From: Clostridium_AT stratigraminis
GTDB lineage: Bacteria > Bacillota > Clostridia > Clostridiales > Clostridiaceae
Assembly: GCF_045310675.1 (NCBI RefSeq)
Contig: NZ_JBJHZZ010000010.1
Coordinates: 53,842 to 117,841 of the forward strand
Direction: 5' to 3'
Length of the DNA stretch: 64,000 bases
The notes beneath the pieces are model-generated. The model saw only the letters and a list, made by a program, of their open reading frames with translations, ran no database searches and was not told the origin of the DNA. Positions within the stretch are counted from its first letter, which is position 1, and every line of letters starts with the position of its first letter. The position numbers and the translations under genes are program-made. This document shows positions 1 to 7,174 of the stretch, one piece after another.

Positions 1-1
1 A

Positions 2-337
2 AATAGTCAAGAAATAGTTGTAGAAAGACTACTTCCTTTAAAGGAAAGAGCCTATGATTTTAATAATACTAAGTTTGGGAAATACATGAAGTTTGAACCT
101 GATATTGATTTGCTCATAAATAATATCTTTCCCATGTATATCAGAGAAAAAATGCTCAGCTATTTAATACATTCAAAAACTAGTGAACAGGCAATACGTA
201 TGATGGCTATGGATGGGGCAACAAAAAATGCAAATGAACTCCTAGATAAATTGAAGCTGCAGTATAATAGAATGAGACAAGGTGCCATCACTCAGGAAAT
301 TTCAGAAATAGTTGGCGGAGCTGAAGCACAAAAATAA
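2..337 (+). CDS. atpG: ATP synthase F1 gamma subunit, C-terminal part (cut by window edge)
   Basis: The open frame enters from the left edge and ends at 337; about 111 residues are visible. The gamma subunit is the central rotor stalk of F1, coupling proton (or sodium) flow through Fo to ATP synthesis. The end carries the family signature in which an AMDGATKNA segment is followed by a long C-terminal helix with NRMRQGAITQEI, the part that sits inside the alpha3beta3 ring. It is followed by atpD and atpC in the usual order. The true start lies outside the window; an internal ATG at 86 is not a start. Confidence 0.95.
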   Translation, partial: NSQEIVVERLLPLKERAYDFNNTKFGKYMKFEPDIDLLINNIFPMYIREKMLSYLIHSKTSEQAIRMMAMDGATKNANELLDKLKLQYNRMRQGAITQEISEIVGGAEAQK

Positions 338-342
338 ATTAG

Positions 343-453
343 AATAAAGTAGGCGTAATGATTAATAATCATTACGTACAGGTAAAAGTCCTAAATGGAC
401 TTTTACGGGTAACCTAGCCGGTGAGGTTGAGTACAGGTTACCCATTAAATAAG
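343..453 (+). repeat. 46-bp SD-palindrome unit carrying a two-hairpin insertion, atpG-atpD gap
   Basis: The unit begins with a degenerate SD-like box AATAAAGTAGG (343-353). A 10-bp hairpin follows: CGTAATGATT (354-363), loop AAT, AATCATTACG (367-376), then TACAG (377-381). About 65 bp of a different two-hairpin element (382-446) interrupts the linker, which resumes as AAATAAG (447-453). The next SD box begins at 454. Without the insertion the box-to-box period would be 46, as in the intact units elsewhere in the window. Confidence 0.85.
382..446 (+). repeat. Two-hairpin (H1-H2) element, copy before atpD
   Basis: Hairpin 1 is GTAAAAGTCC (382-391), loop TAAAT (392-396), GGACTTTTAC (397-406). 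Hairpin 2 pairs GGGTAACCT (407-415) with AGGTTACCC (435-443) around a 19-nt interior. Related copies lie at 28307, 47891 and 50438. Function unknown; it could be a structured RNA in the atpD 5' region or a small mobile element. Confidence 0.8.
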
Positions 454-510
454 AATACAGGAGGCACAATGATTAATAATCATTGTGTGCAGAATAAGAA
501 ATACAGGAGG
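454..510 (+). repeat. 46-bp SD-palindrome unit supplying the atpD ribosome binding site
   Basis: Box AATACAGGAGG (454-464), hairpin CACAATGATT / AAT / AATCATTGTG (465-487), linker TGCAG plus AATAAGA (488-499), and a second identical box AATACAGGAGG (500-510) that is the SD of atpD, 7 nt before the ATG. Box-to-box period is exactly 46. The upstream AGGAGG has no start codon at a usable distance. Confidence 0.9.
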
Positions 511-517
511 GTATCTG

Positions 518-1918
518 ATGTCTAATAACGTTGGTAAAGTTATTTCGGTTATAGGACCAGTAGTAGACATTAAATTTGATTCAGAAAATCTTCCTAGCAT
601 ATATAATGCAGTAGAAATAAAGCTGCCTCATGATGAAACCTTAGTAGTAGAAGTTGAACAGCATGTTGGTGATGATATAGTTAGAACCATAGCCATGGAT
701 GCTACCGAAGGTTTAAAAAGAGGGATGGAAGCTTATGATACTGGTAAACCAGTATTAGTTCCTGTAGGTAAAGAATGTCTAGGAAGACTATTTAATGTAC
801 TAGGAAAAACTATAGATGAAGGGGAGCAGGTAAAAACTGATTTATTATATCCTATTCATAGACCAGCACCTTCTTTCGAAGAACAATCTGTTTCACCTGA
901 GATGTTTGAAACAGGTATAAAGGTTATAGATCTTATTGCTCCTTATCAAAGGGGAGGTAAAATAGGACTTTTCGGTGGTGCTGGAGTAGGAAAAACAGTA
1001 CTTATTCAAGAGCTAATAAACAATATAGCTAAGCAGCACGGTGGAATATCCGTATTTACTGGTGTTGGTGAAAGAACAAGAGAAGGTAATGACCTTTATT
1101 ATGAAATGAAAGAATCTGGTGTTATTGAAAAGACAGCACTGGTATTTGGACAAATGAATGAACCACCAGGAGCTAGAATGAGAGTTGCACTTACTGGGCT
1201 TACAATGGCAGAATACTTTAGAGACCAAGGTCAGGATGTGCTTCTATTTATAGATAATATATTTAGATTTACTCAGGCAGGATCAGAGGTTTCAGCTCTG
1301 CTAGGTAGAATACCAAGTGCCGTTGGTTATCAGCCAACCTTAGCAACAGAAATGGGAGCTTTGCAAGAGAGAATTACTTCAACAAAACGAGGTTCAATAA
1401 CATCAGTTCAGGCTGTATATGTTCCTGCTGATGACTTAACTGACCCAGCTCCTGCAACTACTTTTGCCCACTTAGATGCAACTACAGTTTTATCAAGAGC
1501 TATAGTTGAACTTGGAATATATCCAGCAGTAGATCCACTTGATTCAAGCTCAAGAATACTAGATCCTAGAATTGTAGGAGAAGAACATTATAAAGTAGCA
1601 AATGATGTTAAACACATACTTGAAAAATACAAAGAACTCCAAGATATAATAGCAATTTTAGGTGTAGATGAATTATCTGATGAGGATAAATTAATTGTTT
1701 CAAGAGCAAGAAAGATTCAGAGATTTCTTTCACAGCCATTTACAGTTGGAGAACAGTTTACAGGCATTCCAGGAAAGTTTGTAACTGTAAAGGAAACTGT
1801 AAGGGGTTTTAAAGAAATAATAGAAGGTAAGCATGACGATTTACCAGAGTCTGCATTCCTATATGTAGGTACCATTGATGAGGCAGTTGAAAGAGCTAAG
1901 ACCATGATGAATAAGTAA
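518..1918 (+). CDS. atpD: ATP synthase F1 beta subunit
   Basis: Catalytic subunit of F1 ATP synthase, 466 residues, the normal length. The Walker A motif GGAGVGKT is near residue 153, followed by the FTGVGERTREG segment, Walker B ending LLFIDNIFRF, the PSAVGYQPTL signature, and a C-terminal DELSDEDK motif matching the DELSEED element that contacts gamma and epsilon. The ATG at 518 is chosen because it lies 7 nt after AGGAGG (505-510); an upstream in-frame ATG at 485 would add 11 residues unlike the family and starts inside a repeat. It lies between atpG and atpC in the atp operon, and its leader is invaded by two repeat families. Confidence 0.98.
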   Translation: MSNNVGKVISVIGPVVDIKFDSENLPSIYNAVEIKLPHDETLVVEVEQHVGDDIVRTIAMDATEGLKRGMEAYDTGKPVLVPVGKECLGRLFNVLGKTIDEGEQVKTDLLYPIHRPAPSFEEQSVSPEMFETGIKVIDLIAPYQRGGKIGLFGGAGVGKTVLIQELINNIAKQHGGISVFTGVGERTREGNDLYYEMKESGVIEKTALVFGQMNEPPGARMRVALTGLTMAEYFRDQGQDVLLFIDNIFRFTQAGSEVSALLGRIPSAVGYQPTLATEMGALQERITSTKRGSITSVQAVYVPADDLTDPAPATTFAHLDATTVLSRAIVELGIYPAVDPLDSSSRILDPRIVGEEHYKVANDVKHILEKYKELQDIIAILGVDELSDEDKLIVSRARKIQRFLSQPFTVGEQFTGIPGKFVTVKETVRGFKEIIEGKHDDLPESAFLYVGTIDEAVERAKTMMNK

Positions 1919-1932
1919 AAGGGGAGATTTAA

Positions 1933-2331
1933 ATGGCTGATACTATAAAGTTAAATATAATCACTCCTGAAAGAAAGGCCTATGAAGGTGAAGTGATTGA
2001 CCTCACAACAGAAAATGATATAGGACGCCTTGAAATACTCCCAAATCACGTTCCTATGGTTACTTCAATTGTTCCAACGGTTACAACCTTTACTACAGTT
2101 GATGGAAAAAAATTAAAGTTATTCACTTCTACAGGAGTTTTAAAAATAGAAAAAAATGAACTTAACTTACTTTCTGAGGATGTGGAATGGCCGCAGGAAA
2201 TTGATGTAAAGAGAGCTGAAGAAGCAAAAAAGAAGGCAGAACAGCTGCTTAGAGAAAAAGAAAACATCGATTATAGGAGAGCAGAATTAAAGCTAAAAAG
2301 AGCTTTAGCTAGATTAAGAACAAAAGACTAA
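1933..2331 (+). CDS. atpC: ATP synthase F1 epsilon subunit
   Basis: 132 residues. The N-terminal beta-sandwich is recognisable from a NIITPERKAYEGEV start and the LEILPNHVPMVTSI segment. The C-terminal half is a charged two-helix hairpin rich in Lys, Glu and Arg, which in this family regulates ATP hydrolysis by extending along gamma. It starts 14 nt after atpD with an AGGGGAG ribosome binding site and is the last gene of the atp operon, followed directly by a terminator. Confidence 0.97.
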   Translation: MADTIKLNIITPERKAYEGEVIDLTTENDIGRLEILPNHVPMVTSIVPTVTTFTTVDGKKLKLFTSTGVLKIEKNELNLLSEDVEWPQEIDVKRAEEAKKKAEQLLREKENIDYRRAELKLKRALARLRTKD

Positions 2332-2335
2332 AATG

Positions 2336-2373
2336 AATCCAAATGGCGTTGTAATGTCATTTGGATTTTTTTA
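2336..2373 (+). terminator. Rho-independent terminator of the atp operon
   Basis: AATCCAAATGgC and its near-perfect complement GtCATTTGGATT form a hairpin of about 12 bp followed by a run of seven T, right after the atpC stop codon. Confidence 0.9.
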
Positions 2374-2472
2374 AAGTTGAATATTTTACTATTAGGTTAT
2401 ATAATTATAATATATTTTAGAACATTATTATAGGAAAAATTCCATATAATAGTGGTGGTATACTTTGCTTTT

Positions 2473-2511
2473 GGGGGGAGGGTTAATAGCTTACGAGCTA
2501 TTTTATATATG
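2473..2511 (+). promoter_or_regulatory. SD and start codon separated by a hairpin
   Basis: A very strong purine box GGGGGGAGGG (2473-2482) lies 26 nt before the ATG at 2509, too far for normal use. Between them AATAGC (2485-2490) pairs with GCTATT (2497-2502) around TTACGA. If the hairpin folds, the SD is about 8 nt from the ATG, the optimal spacing. Translation may depend on this fold. The alternative is initiation at an upstream GTG (2452). Confidence 0.55.
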
Positions 2512-5500
2512 AATAACTTATTACACATTGGCTTAGATGTTGGGTCAACTACAGTTAAAATTGTAGTTATAGATAATAATGATAAATTATTATTTAGTAA
2601 ATATCAAAGACATTTTTCTGATATTAAACAAACAATAATAGATTTAATATATGAAGCTTATTTGGCTTTTGAAAATAAAAATATCACTATAACAATAACA
2701 GGTTCAGGCGGGCTATCTGTTGCTAAGTGGCTATCTGTCCCTTTTATTCAAGAGGTAATAGCAGCCACTAAAACTATTGAAAGACATATTCCTAGTACAG
2801 ATGTTGCAATAGAACTTGGCGGAGAAGATGCTAAAATTACATACTTTGACGGCAGCATAGATCAGAGAATGAATGGAACCTGCGCTGGTGGTACTGGGGC
2901 CTTTATTGATCAAATGGCTTCACTGCTGCAAACAGATGCTGCTGGTCTTAATGAGCTCTCTAAAAACTATAAAGTAATATATCCAATTGCTGCTCGCTGT
3001 GGAGTTTTTGCAAAAACAGATATACAGCCACTAATTAATGAAGGTGCAGCAAAGGAAGATGTGGCAGCATCAGTATTTCAAGCTGTGGTTAATCAAACAG
3101 TAAGTGGGCTTGCCTGCGGAAAACCTATACGAGGGAATGTAGCCTTTTTAGGAGGGCCACTTTATTTCTTATCTGAGCTTAGAAAAAGGTTTATTGAAAC
3201 CTTAAACTTAAGTCCTCAGCAGGTGATTTTCCCTGAGAATTCTCAGCTCTTTGTTGCTATAGGTGCAGCTTTAGCTTCAAAAAATAATGAGATTTATGAA
3301 TTTAAAGTACTAGCGGCCAAGCTAGCAACAATTAAAGAGAAAACTTCTCATGAAATACAAAGGCTGGAGCCCTTATTTAAATGCTCAGGGGATTACGCTG
3401 AATTTAAAGAAAGACATGGGAAAAATAATGTAAGAAGAGCTGCCTTAGAAAACTATAGTGGAAACTGCTATTTAGGCATAGATGCTGGTTCTACTACAAC
3501 AAAGGCTGCTTTAATAGATGAAGATGGCGCACTTCTTTATACCTACTATGGCAGTAATGAGGGTAGTCCACTAAAAAGCAGCATAAAGATATTAAAGGAC
3601 TTATATAGTAAACTTCCGGTAAATGCTAAAATAATTAATTCTTGTGTAACGGGTTATGGAGAAGCACTTTTAAAATCAGCTTTAAAAATAGATATAGGAG
3701 AAATAGAAACTATTGCTCACTATAAAGCTGCAGAATTCTTTCTTCCTGGAGTAGACTTCATATTAGATATTGGTGGTCAAGATATGAAGTGTTTAAGAAT
3801 AAAAAATGGAGTAATTGACAGTATACTTTTAAATGAGGCATGTTCATCTGGTTGCGGTTCCTTTATTGAAACCTTTGCCCATTCCTTAAATATGAGTGTT
3901 CAAGAATTTGCAAGTTCTGCTATAGGCGGTGAAAGTCCTGTAGACTTAGGCTCAAGATGTACTGTTTTCATGAATTCAAGAGTAAAGCAAGCTCAAAAGG
4001 AAGGTGCTACTGTCGGAGATATCTCAGCAGGCTTATCCTATTCTGTCATTAAGAATGCCTTGCTTAAGGTAATAAAAATTCGTGATCCAAAAGAAATGGG
4101 TAAAAAGATTATTGTTCAAGGCGGTACTTTTTACAATGATGCTGTGCTTAGAAGTTTTGAATTAATCTCTGAAAGAGAAGCAATAAGGCCAGATATTGCA
4201 GGTTTAATGGGAGCCTTTGGTGCAGCAATAATTTCTAAAGAAAGATATACTGAAGGATGCGAAACAACATTATTAAATTTAGAAGGTATAAATAGCTTTA
4301 GCACAGAAGTTACTATGAGACGCTGCGGATTATGTACTAATAATTGCCTACTTACCATAAATAATTTTGGTAATGGAGACAGCTTTATTTCAGGAAATAG
4401 ATGTGAAAGACCACTAGGTTTAAGCAGCAAAAAAGAAAAGCTGCCTAATTTGTATGATTATAAATATAATAGGATATTTAATTATAAACCACTAAGAAAA
4501 GAAGAAGCAGTTAGAGGTACAGTAGGAATACCTAGGGTATTAAATATATATGAAAATTATCCATTTTGGTTTACTTTTTTTAATGAGCTAAAATTCAGGG
4601 TTGAATTATCTCCAAGATCCTCTAAGGAAATTTATGAATTAGGTATTGAAACTATTCCATCTGAGTCAGCTTGCTACCCGGCAAAGATAAGTCATGGACA
4701 TATTATGAGTTTAATAAATAAAGGTATTAAATTTATATTTTATCCATGTATTCCCTTTGAACGAAAAGAACATAAAGAAGCAGATAATAACTATAATTGT
4801 CCTATAGTAACTTCTTATTCAGAGGTTATAAGGACAAATATGGATATATTAAAGGAAGAAAATATTACTTTCATGAATCCTTTTTTAGCACTTGATAATA
4901 AAGAAAAATTAAAAAAGAGACTTTATGAAGAACTAAAAATATTAAATATACCAAAGAATGAAATAAATATATCCATAGATAAAGCATGGCTTGAACAGGA
5001 AAAGTCAAGAGTAGATATTAGAAATAAAGGTGAGGAAGTAGTTAATTACCTCAAAAAATCAGGGAAAAAAGGAATTGTACTTGCTGGACGGCCTTATCAT
5101 ATTGATCCTGAAATCCATCACGGCATTCCAAATTTAATAACAGAGTTTGGTATGGCTGTGCTTACTGAGGACTCTGTTGATCATCTGGCTATAAGGGAAG
5201 ATTCCTTAAGAGTTGTGGATCAATGGGTATATCACTCAAGGCTTTATTCTGCTGCTAATTATATAAGTAAACAGGATAATTTAGATCTTATTCAATTAAA
5301 TTCTTTTGGTTGTGGTTTGGATGCTGTTACAACTGATCAAGTACAGGAGATATTGAATAAGACTGGTAAAATATATACAGTTCTTAAAATAGATGAAGGA
5401 AATAACCTTGGTGCAGCCAGAATTCGTATACGTTCATTAAAGGCAGCAATAGAGGAAAGAGATAGAAACGGTGTCACGGCTAAAAATAATGAAGTCAGTG

Positions 5501-6825
5501 AACCTAAAGTTATATTTACTGAAAAAATGAGGGAAGAATATACTATTTTAGCTCCCCAAATGTCCCCAATACATTTTCAATTTTTAGAAGCTGCCTTTAA
5601 GGCTTCTGGCTATAATTTGAAAGTGCTACCTTCTGTTGATATTAAGGCTGTTGATGAGGGATTAAAATATGTAAATAATGATGCTTGTTACCCGTCTATA
5701 ATTGTTGTGGGACAGATAATCGAAGCTATTAAGTCCGGAAGCTATGATACAAATAAGCTAGCAGTAATTATATCTCAAACCGGGGGAGGCTGCAGGGCAA
5801 CTAATTATATAGGATTCTTAAGAAAAGCCTTAAAGGATGCTGGCTACTCCAATATACCAGTTATATCCTTAAATGCTTTAGGTATGGAGAAAAACCCAGG
5901 CTTTAGCTTAACTCCAGGTTTACTAAATAAAGCAATGATGTCTGTGGTGTATGGAGACTTGTTTATGAGGGTGCTTTTAAAAGTACGCCCTTACGAAAAA
6001 GTTAAAGGTTCTGCAAATTTCCTTTATGAAAAGCTAGTAGAAGAATGTAAATCTTCAATAATAACAGGCAGCTTCTCAGCCTTTAAAAATAACATAAATA
6101 AAATCGTAGATGAATTTGATAAACTTCCAATTTTACCAATATTTAAACCTAAAGTTGGGTTAGTAGGCGAAATACTTGTTAAATTTCATCCAACTGCAAA
6201 TAATAATGTTATTGATGTTGTTGAAGAAGAAGGAGCAGAAGCAGTTATGCCTGATTTGTTGGACTTTTTACTTTACTGTGCCTATGATGCAAACTTCAAG
6301 TATAAATATTTATCTGGTACAAAAAAGAAAATGATAATCAGTAATGCGGCAATTTCTGCAATGGAGTTATACAGAAAAGAAATGAAAAAGGCTCTAAGGA
6401 AAAGTAAAAGATTTCATGCACCCAGCACCATCAAAGAACTTGCTAAAGGGGCAAAGCCAATTTTATCTTTAGGGAATCAAACCGGAGAAGGCTGGTTTTT
6501 AACTGCAGAAATGGTAGAACTTATTGAAAGCGGTGTAAAAAATATTATTTGCATGCAGCCCTTTGCCTGCCTTCCAAATCATGTTACAGGTAAAGGCATG
6601 ATTAAAGCGCTTAAAAGTAGATTTGAAGGTGCAAACATAACAGCAATTGACTATGATCCTGGTGCCAGTGAGGTAAATCAATTAAACAGAATTAAGCTTA
6701 TGATGTCTGTAGCCTTTAAAAATTTAGAAGCTGATGAAAGCATGAGAGCATTACAAGAAGCTGCAAGTGATGAAAAGATTAATTACAATGACAATGATTT
6801 TGAAGGCGAAATGAATTCTATTTAA
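2509..6825 (+). CDS. Giant acyl-CoA dehydratase activase / dehydratase-related protein (two BadF/HgdC domains plus DUF2229-type region)
   Basis: 1438 residues from the ATG at 2509. Two BadF/BadG/HgdC-type ASKHA ATPase domains occur in tandem, each with a phosphate loop: GLDVGSTTVK near residue 8 and GIDAGSTTTK near residue 323. Both keep the cysteines that in HgdC-type activators hold a [4Fe-4S] cluster between subunits (GTCAGGTGAF and ARCGVF in domain 1; ACSSGCGSF and SRCTVF in domain 2). A Cys-rich patch (RRCGLCTNNC, about residue 604) links to a long DUF2229 / benzoyl-CoA reductase-like region with ESACYPAK, DACYPSI, GGGCRATNY and ACLPNHVTGKGM. Homologues are widespread in clostridia. By family it should use ATP to drive low-potential electron transfer; its substrate is unknown. 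A terminator lies before it and a T-box promoter after it, so it is probably monocistronic. Confidence 0.85.
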   Translation: MNNLLHIGLDVGSTTVKIVVIDNNDKLLFSKYQRHFSDIKQTIIDLIYEAYLAFENKNITITITGSGGLSVAKWLSVPFIQEVIAATKTIERHIPSTDVAIELGGEDAKITYFDGSIDQRMNGTCAGGTGAFIDQMASLLQTDAAGLNELSKNYKVIYPIAARCGVFAKTDIQPLINEGAAKEDVAASVFQAVVNQTVSGLACGKPIRGNVAFLGGPLYFLSELRKRFIETLNLSPQQVIFPENSQLFVAIGAALASKNNEIYEFKVLAAKLATIKEKTSHEIQRLEPLFKCSGDYAEFKERHGKNNVRRAALENYSGNCYLGIDAGSTTTKAALIDEDGALLYTYYGSNEGSPLKSSIKILKDLYSKLPVNAKIINSCVTGYGEALLKSALKIDIGEIETIAHYKAAEFFLPGVDFILDIGGQDMKCLRIKNGVIDSILLNEACSSGCGSFIETFAHSLNMSVQEFASSAIGGESPVDLGSRCTVFMNSRVKQAQKEGATVGDISAGLSYSVIKNALLKVIKIRDPKEMGKKIIVQGGTFYNDAVLRSFELISEREAIRPDIAGLMGAFGAAIISKERYTEGCETTLLNLEGINSFSTEVTMRRCGLCTNNCLLTINNFGNGDSFISGNRCERPLGLSSKKEKLPNLYDYKYNRIFNYKPLRKEEAVRGTVGIPRVLNIYENYPFWFTFFNELKFRVELSPRSSKEIYELGIETIPSESACYPAKISHGHIMSLINKGIKFIFYPCIPFERKEHKEADNNYNCPIVTSYSEVIRTNMDILKEENITFMNPFLALDNKEKLKKRLYEELKILNIPKNEINISIDKAWLEQEKSRVDIRNKGEEVVNYLKKSGKKGIVLAGRPYHIDPEIHHGIPNLITEFGMAVLTEDSVDHLAIREDSLRVVDQWVYHSRLYSAANYISKQDNLDLIQLNSFGCGLDAVTTDQVQEILNKTGKIYTVLKIDEGNNLGAARIRIRSLKAAIEERDRNGVTAKNNEVSEPKVIFTEKMREEYTILAPQMSPIHFQFLEAAFKASGYNLKVLPSVDIKAVDEGLKYVNNDACYPSIIVVGQIIEAIKSGSYDTNKLAVIISQTGGGCRATNYIGFLRKALKDAGYSNIPVISLNALGMEKNPGFSLTPGLLNKAMMSVVYGDLFMRVLLKVRPYEKVKGSANFLYEKLVEECKSSIITGSFSAFKNNINKIVDEFDKLPILPIFKPKVGLVGEILVKFHPTANNNVIDVVEEEGAEAVMPDLLDFLLYCAYDANFKYKYLSGTKKKMIISNAAISAMELYRKEMKKALRKSKRFHAPSTIKELAKGAKPILSLGNQTGEGWFLTAEMVELIESGVKNIICMQPFACLPNHVTGKGMIKALKSRFEGANITAIDYDPGASEVNQLNRIKLMMSVAFKNLEADESMRALQEAASDEKINYNDNDFEGEMNSI

Positions 6826-6853
6826 AATTATAACAATGATATATAAATAAATG

Positions 6854-6881
6854 TTGACAGAATTGAAAACAATGGTATATT
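6854..6881 (+). promoter_or_regulatory. Sigma-A promoter of the valS T-box transcript
   Basis: TTGACA (6854-6859), 16-nt spacer, TATATT (6876-6881). It is placed immediately before the T-box leader. Confidence 0.75.
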
Positions 6882-6888
6882 ATATTAA

Positions 6889-7144
6889 TAATAAAATTTA
6901 AGATAGTTATAAGCTTTGATAAAGAGGAGTAGAGATTAAAGAGTATTTAGAGAAGAAGGTTCATCGGCTGGAAGACCTTCCATACGAATTATCTTGAAGG
7001 TAGCTTTGGAGCTTCTTTGCTGAAATTAGTAGGTAAGGACGGTTATTCTAAATCGTTAAGTGTTAAAGAGCCTATAGAAGTTTTGTAGGAATAAAGGTGG
7101 TACCGCGAGTATGTCTTCGTCCTTTTGTGGATGAAGACTTTTCT
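6889..7144 (+). promoter_or_regulatory. T-box leader (valine) with attenuator
   Basis: The leader contains the conserved T-box core AGGTGGTACCGCG (about 7095-7107), followed by a terminator hairpin GTCTTCGTCC / GGATGAAGAC (7113-7138) and a T-run. In stem I the pattern GAA-G-GTA-G before TTTGGAGC places the specifier codon GTA (Val) at 7000-7002. Uncharged tRNA-Val(UAC), whose gene is at 28096, should bind the specifier and the UGGU bulge and stabilise the antiterminator, so valS is read when valine is short. Confidence 0.93.
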
Positions 7145-7174
7145 ATTTGTAAAAATATATTAGGAGCTGATAAT

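Noticed and set aside
354..487. ATGATTAATAATCAT palindromes as a Fur-like or other operator
   Set aside because: Other copies of the same unit have unrelated hairpin arms (for example CTGAACAATT/AATTGTTTAG), so pairing is conserved and not a protein-binding sequence.
343..510. CRISPR array in the repeated leader units
   Set aside because: The period is 46 with near-identical units and no unique spacers; no cas genes are present in the window.
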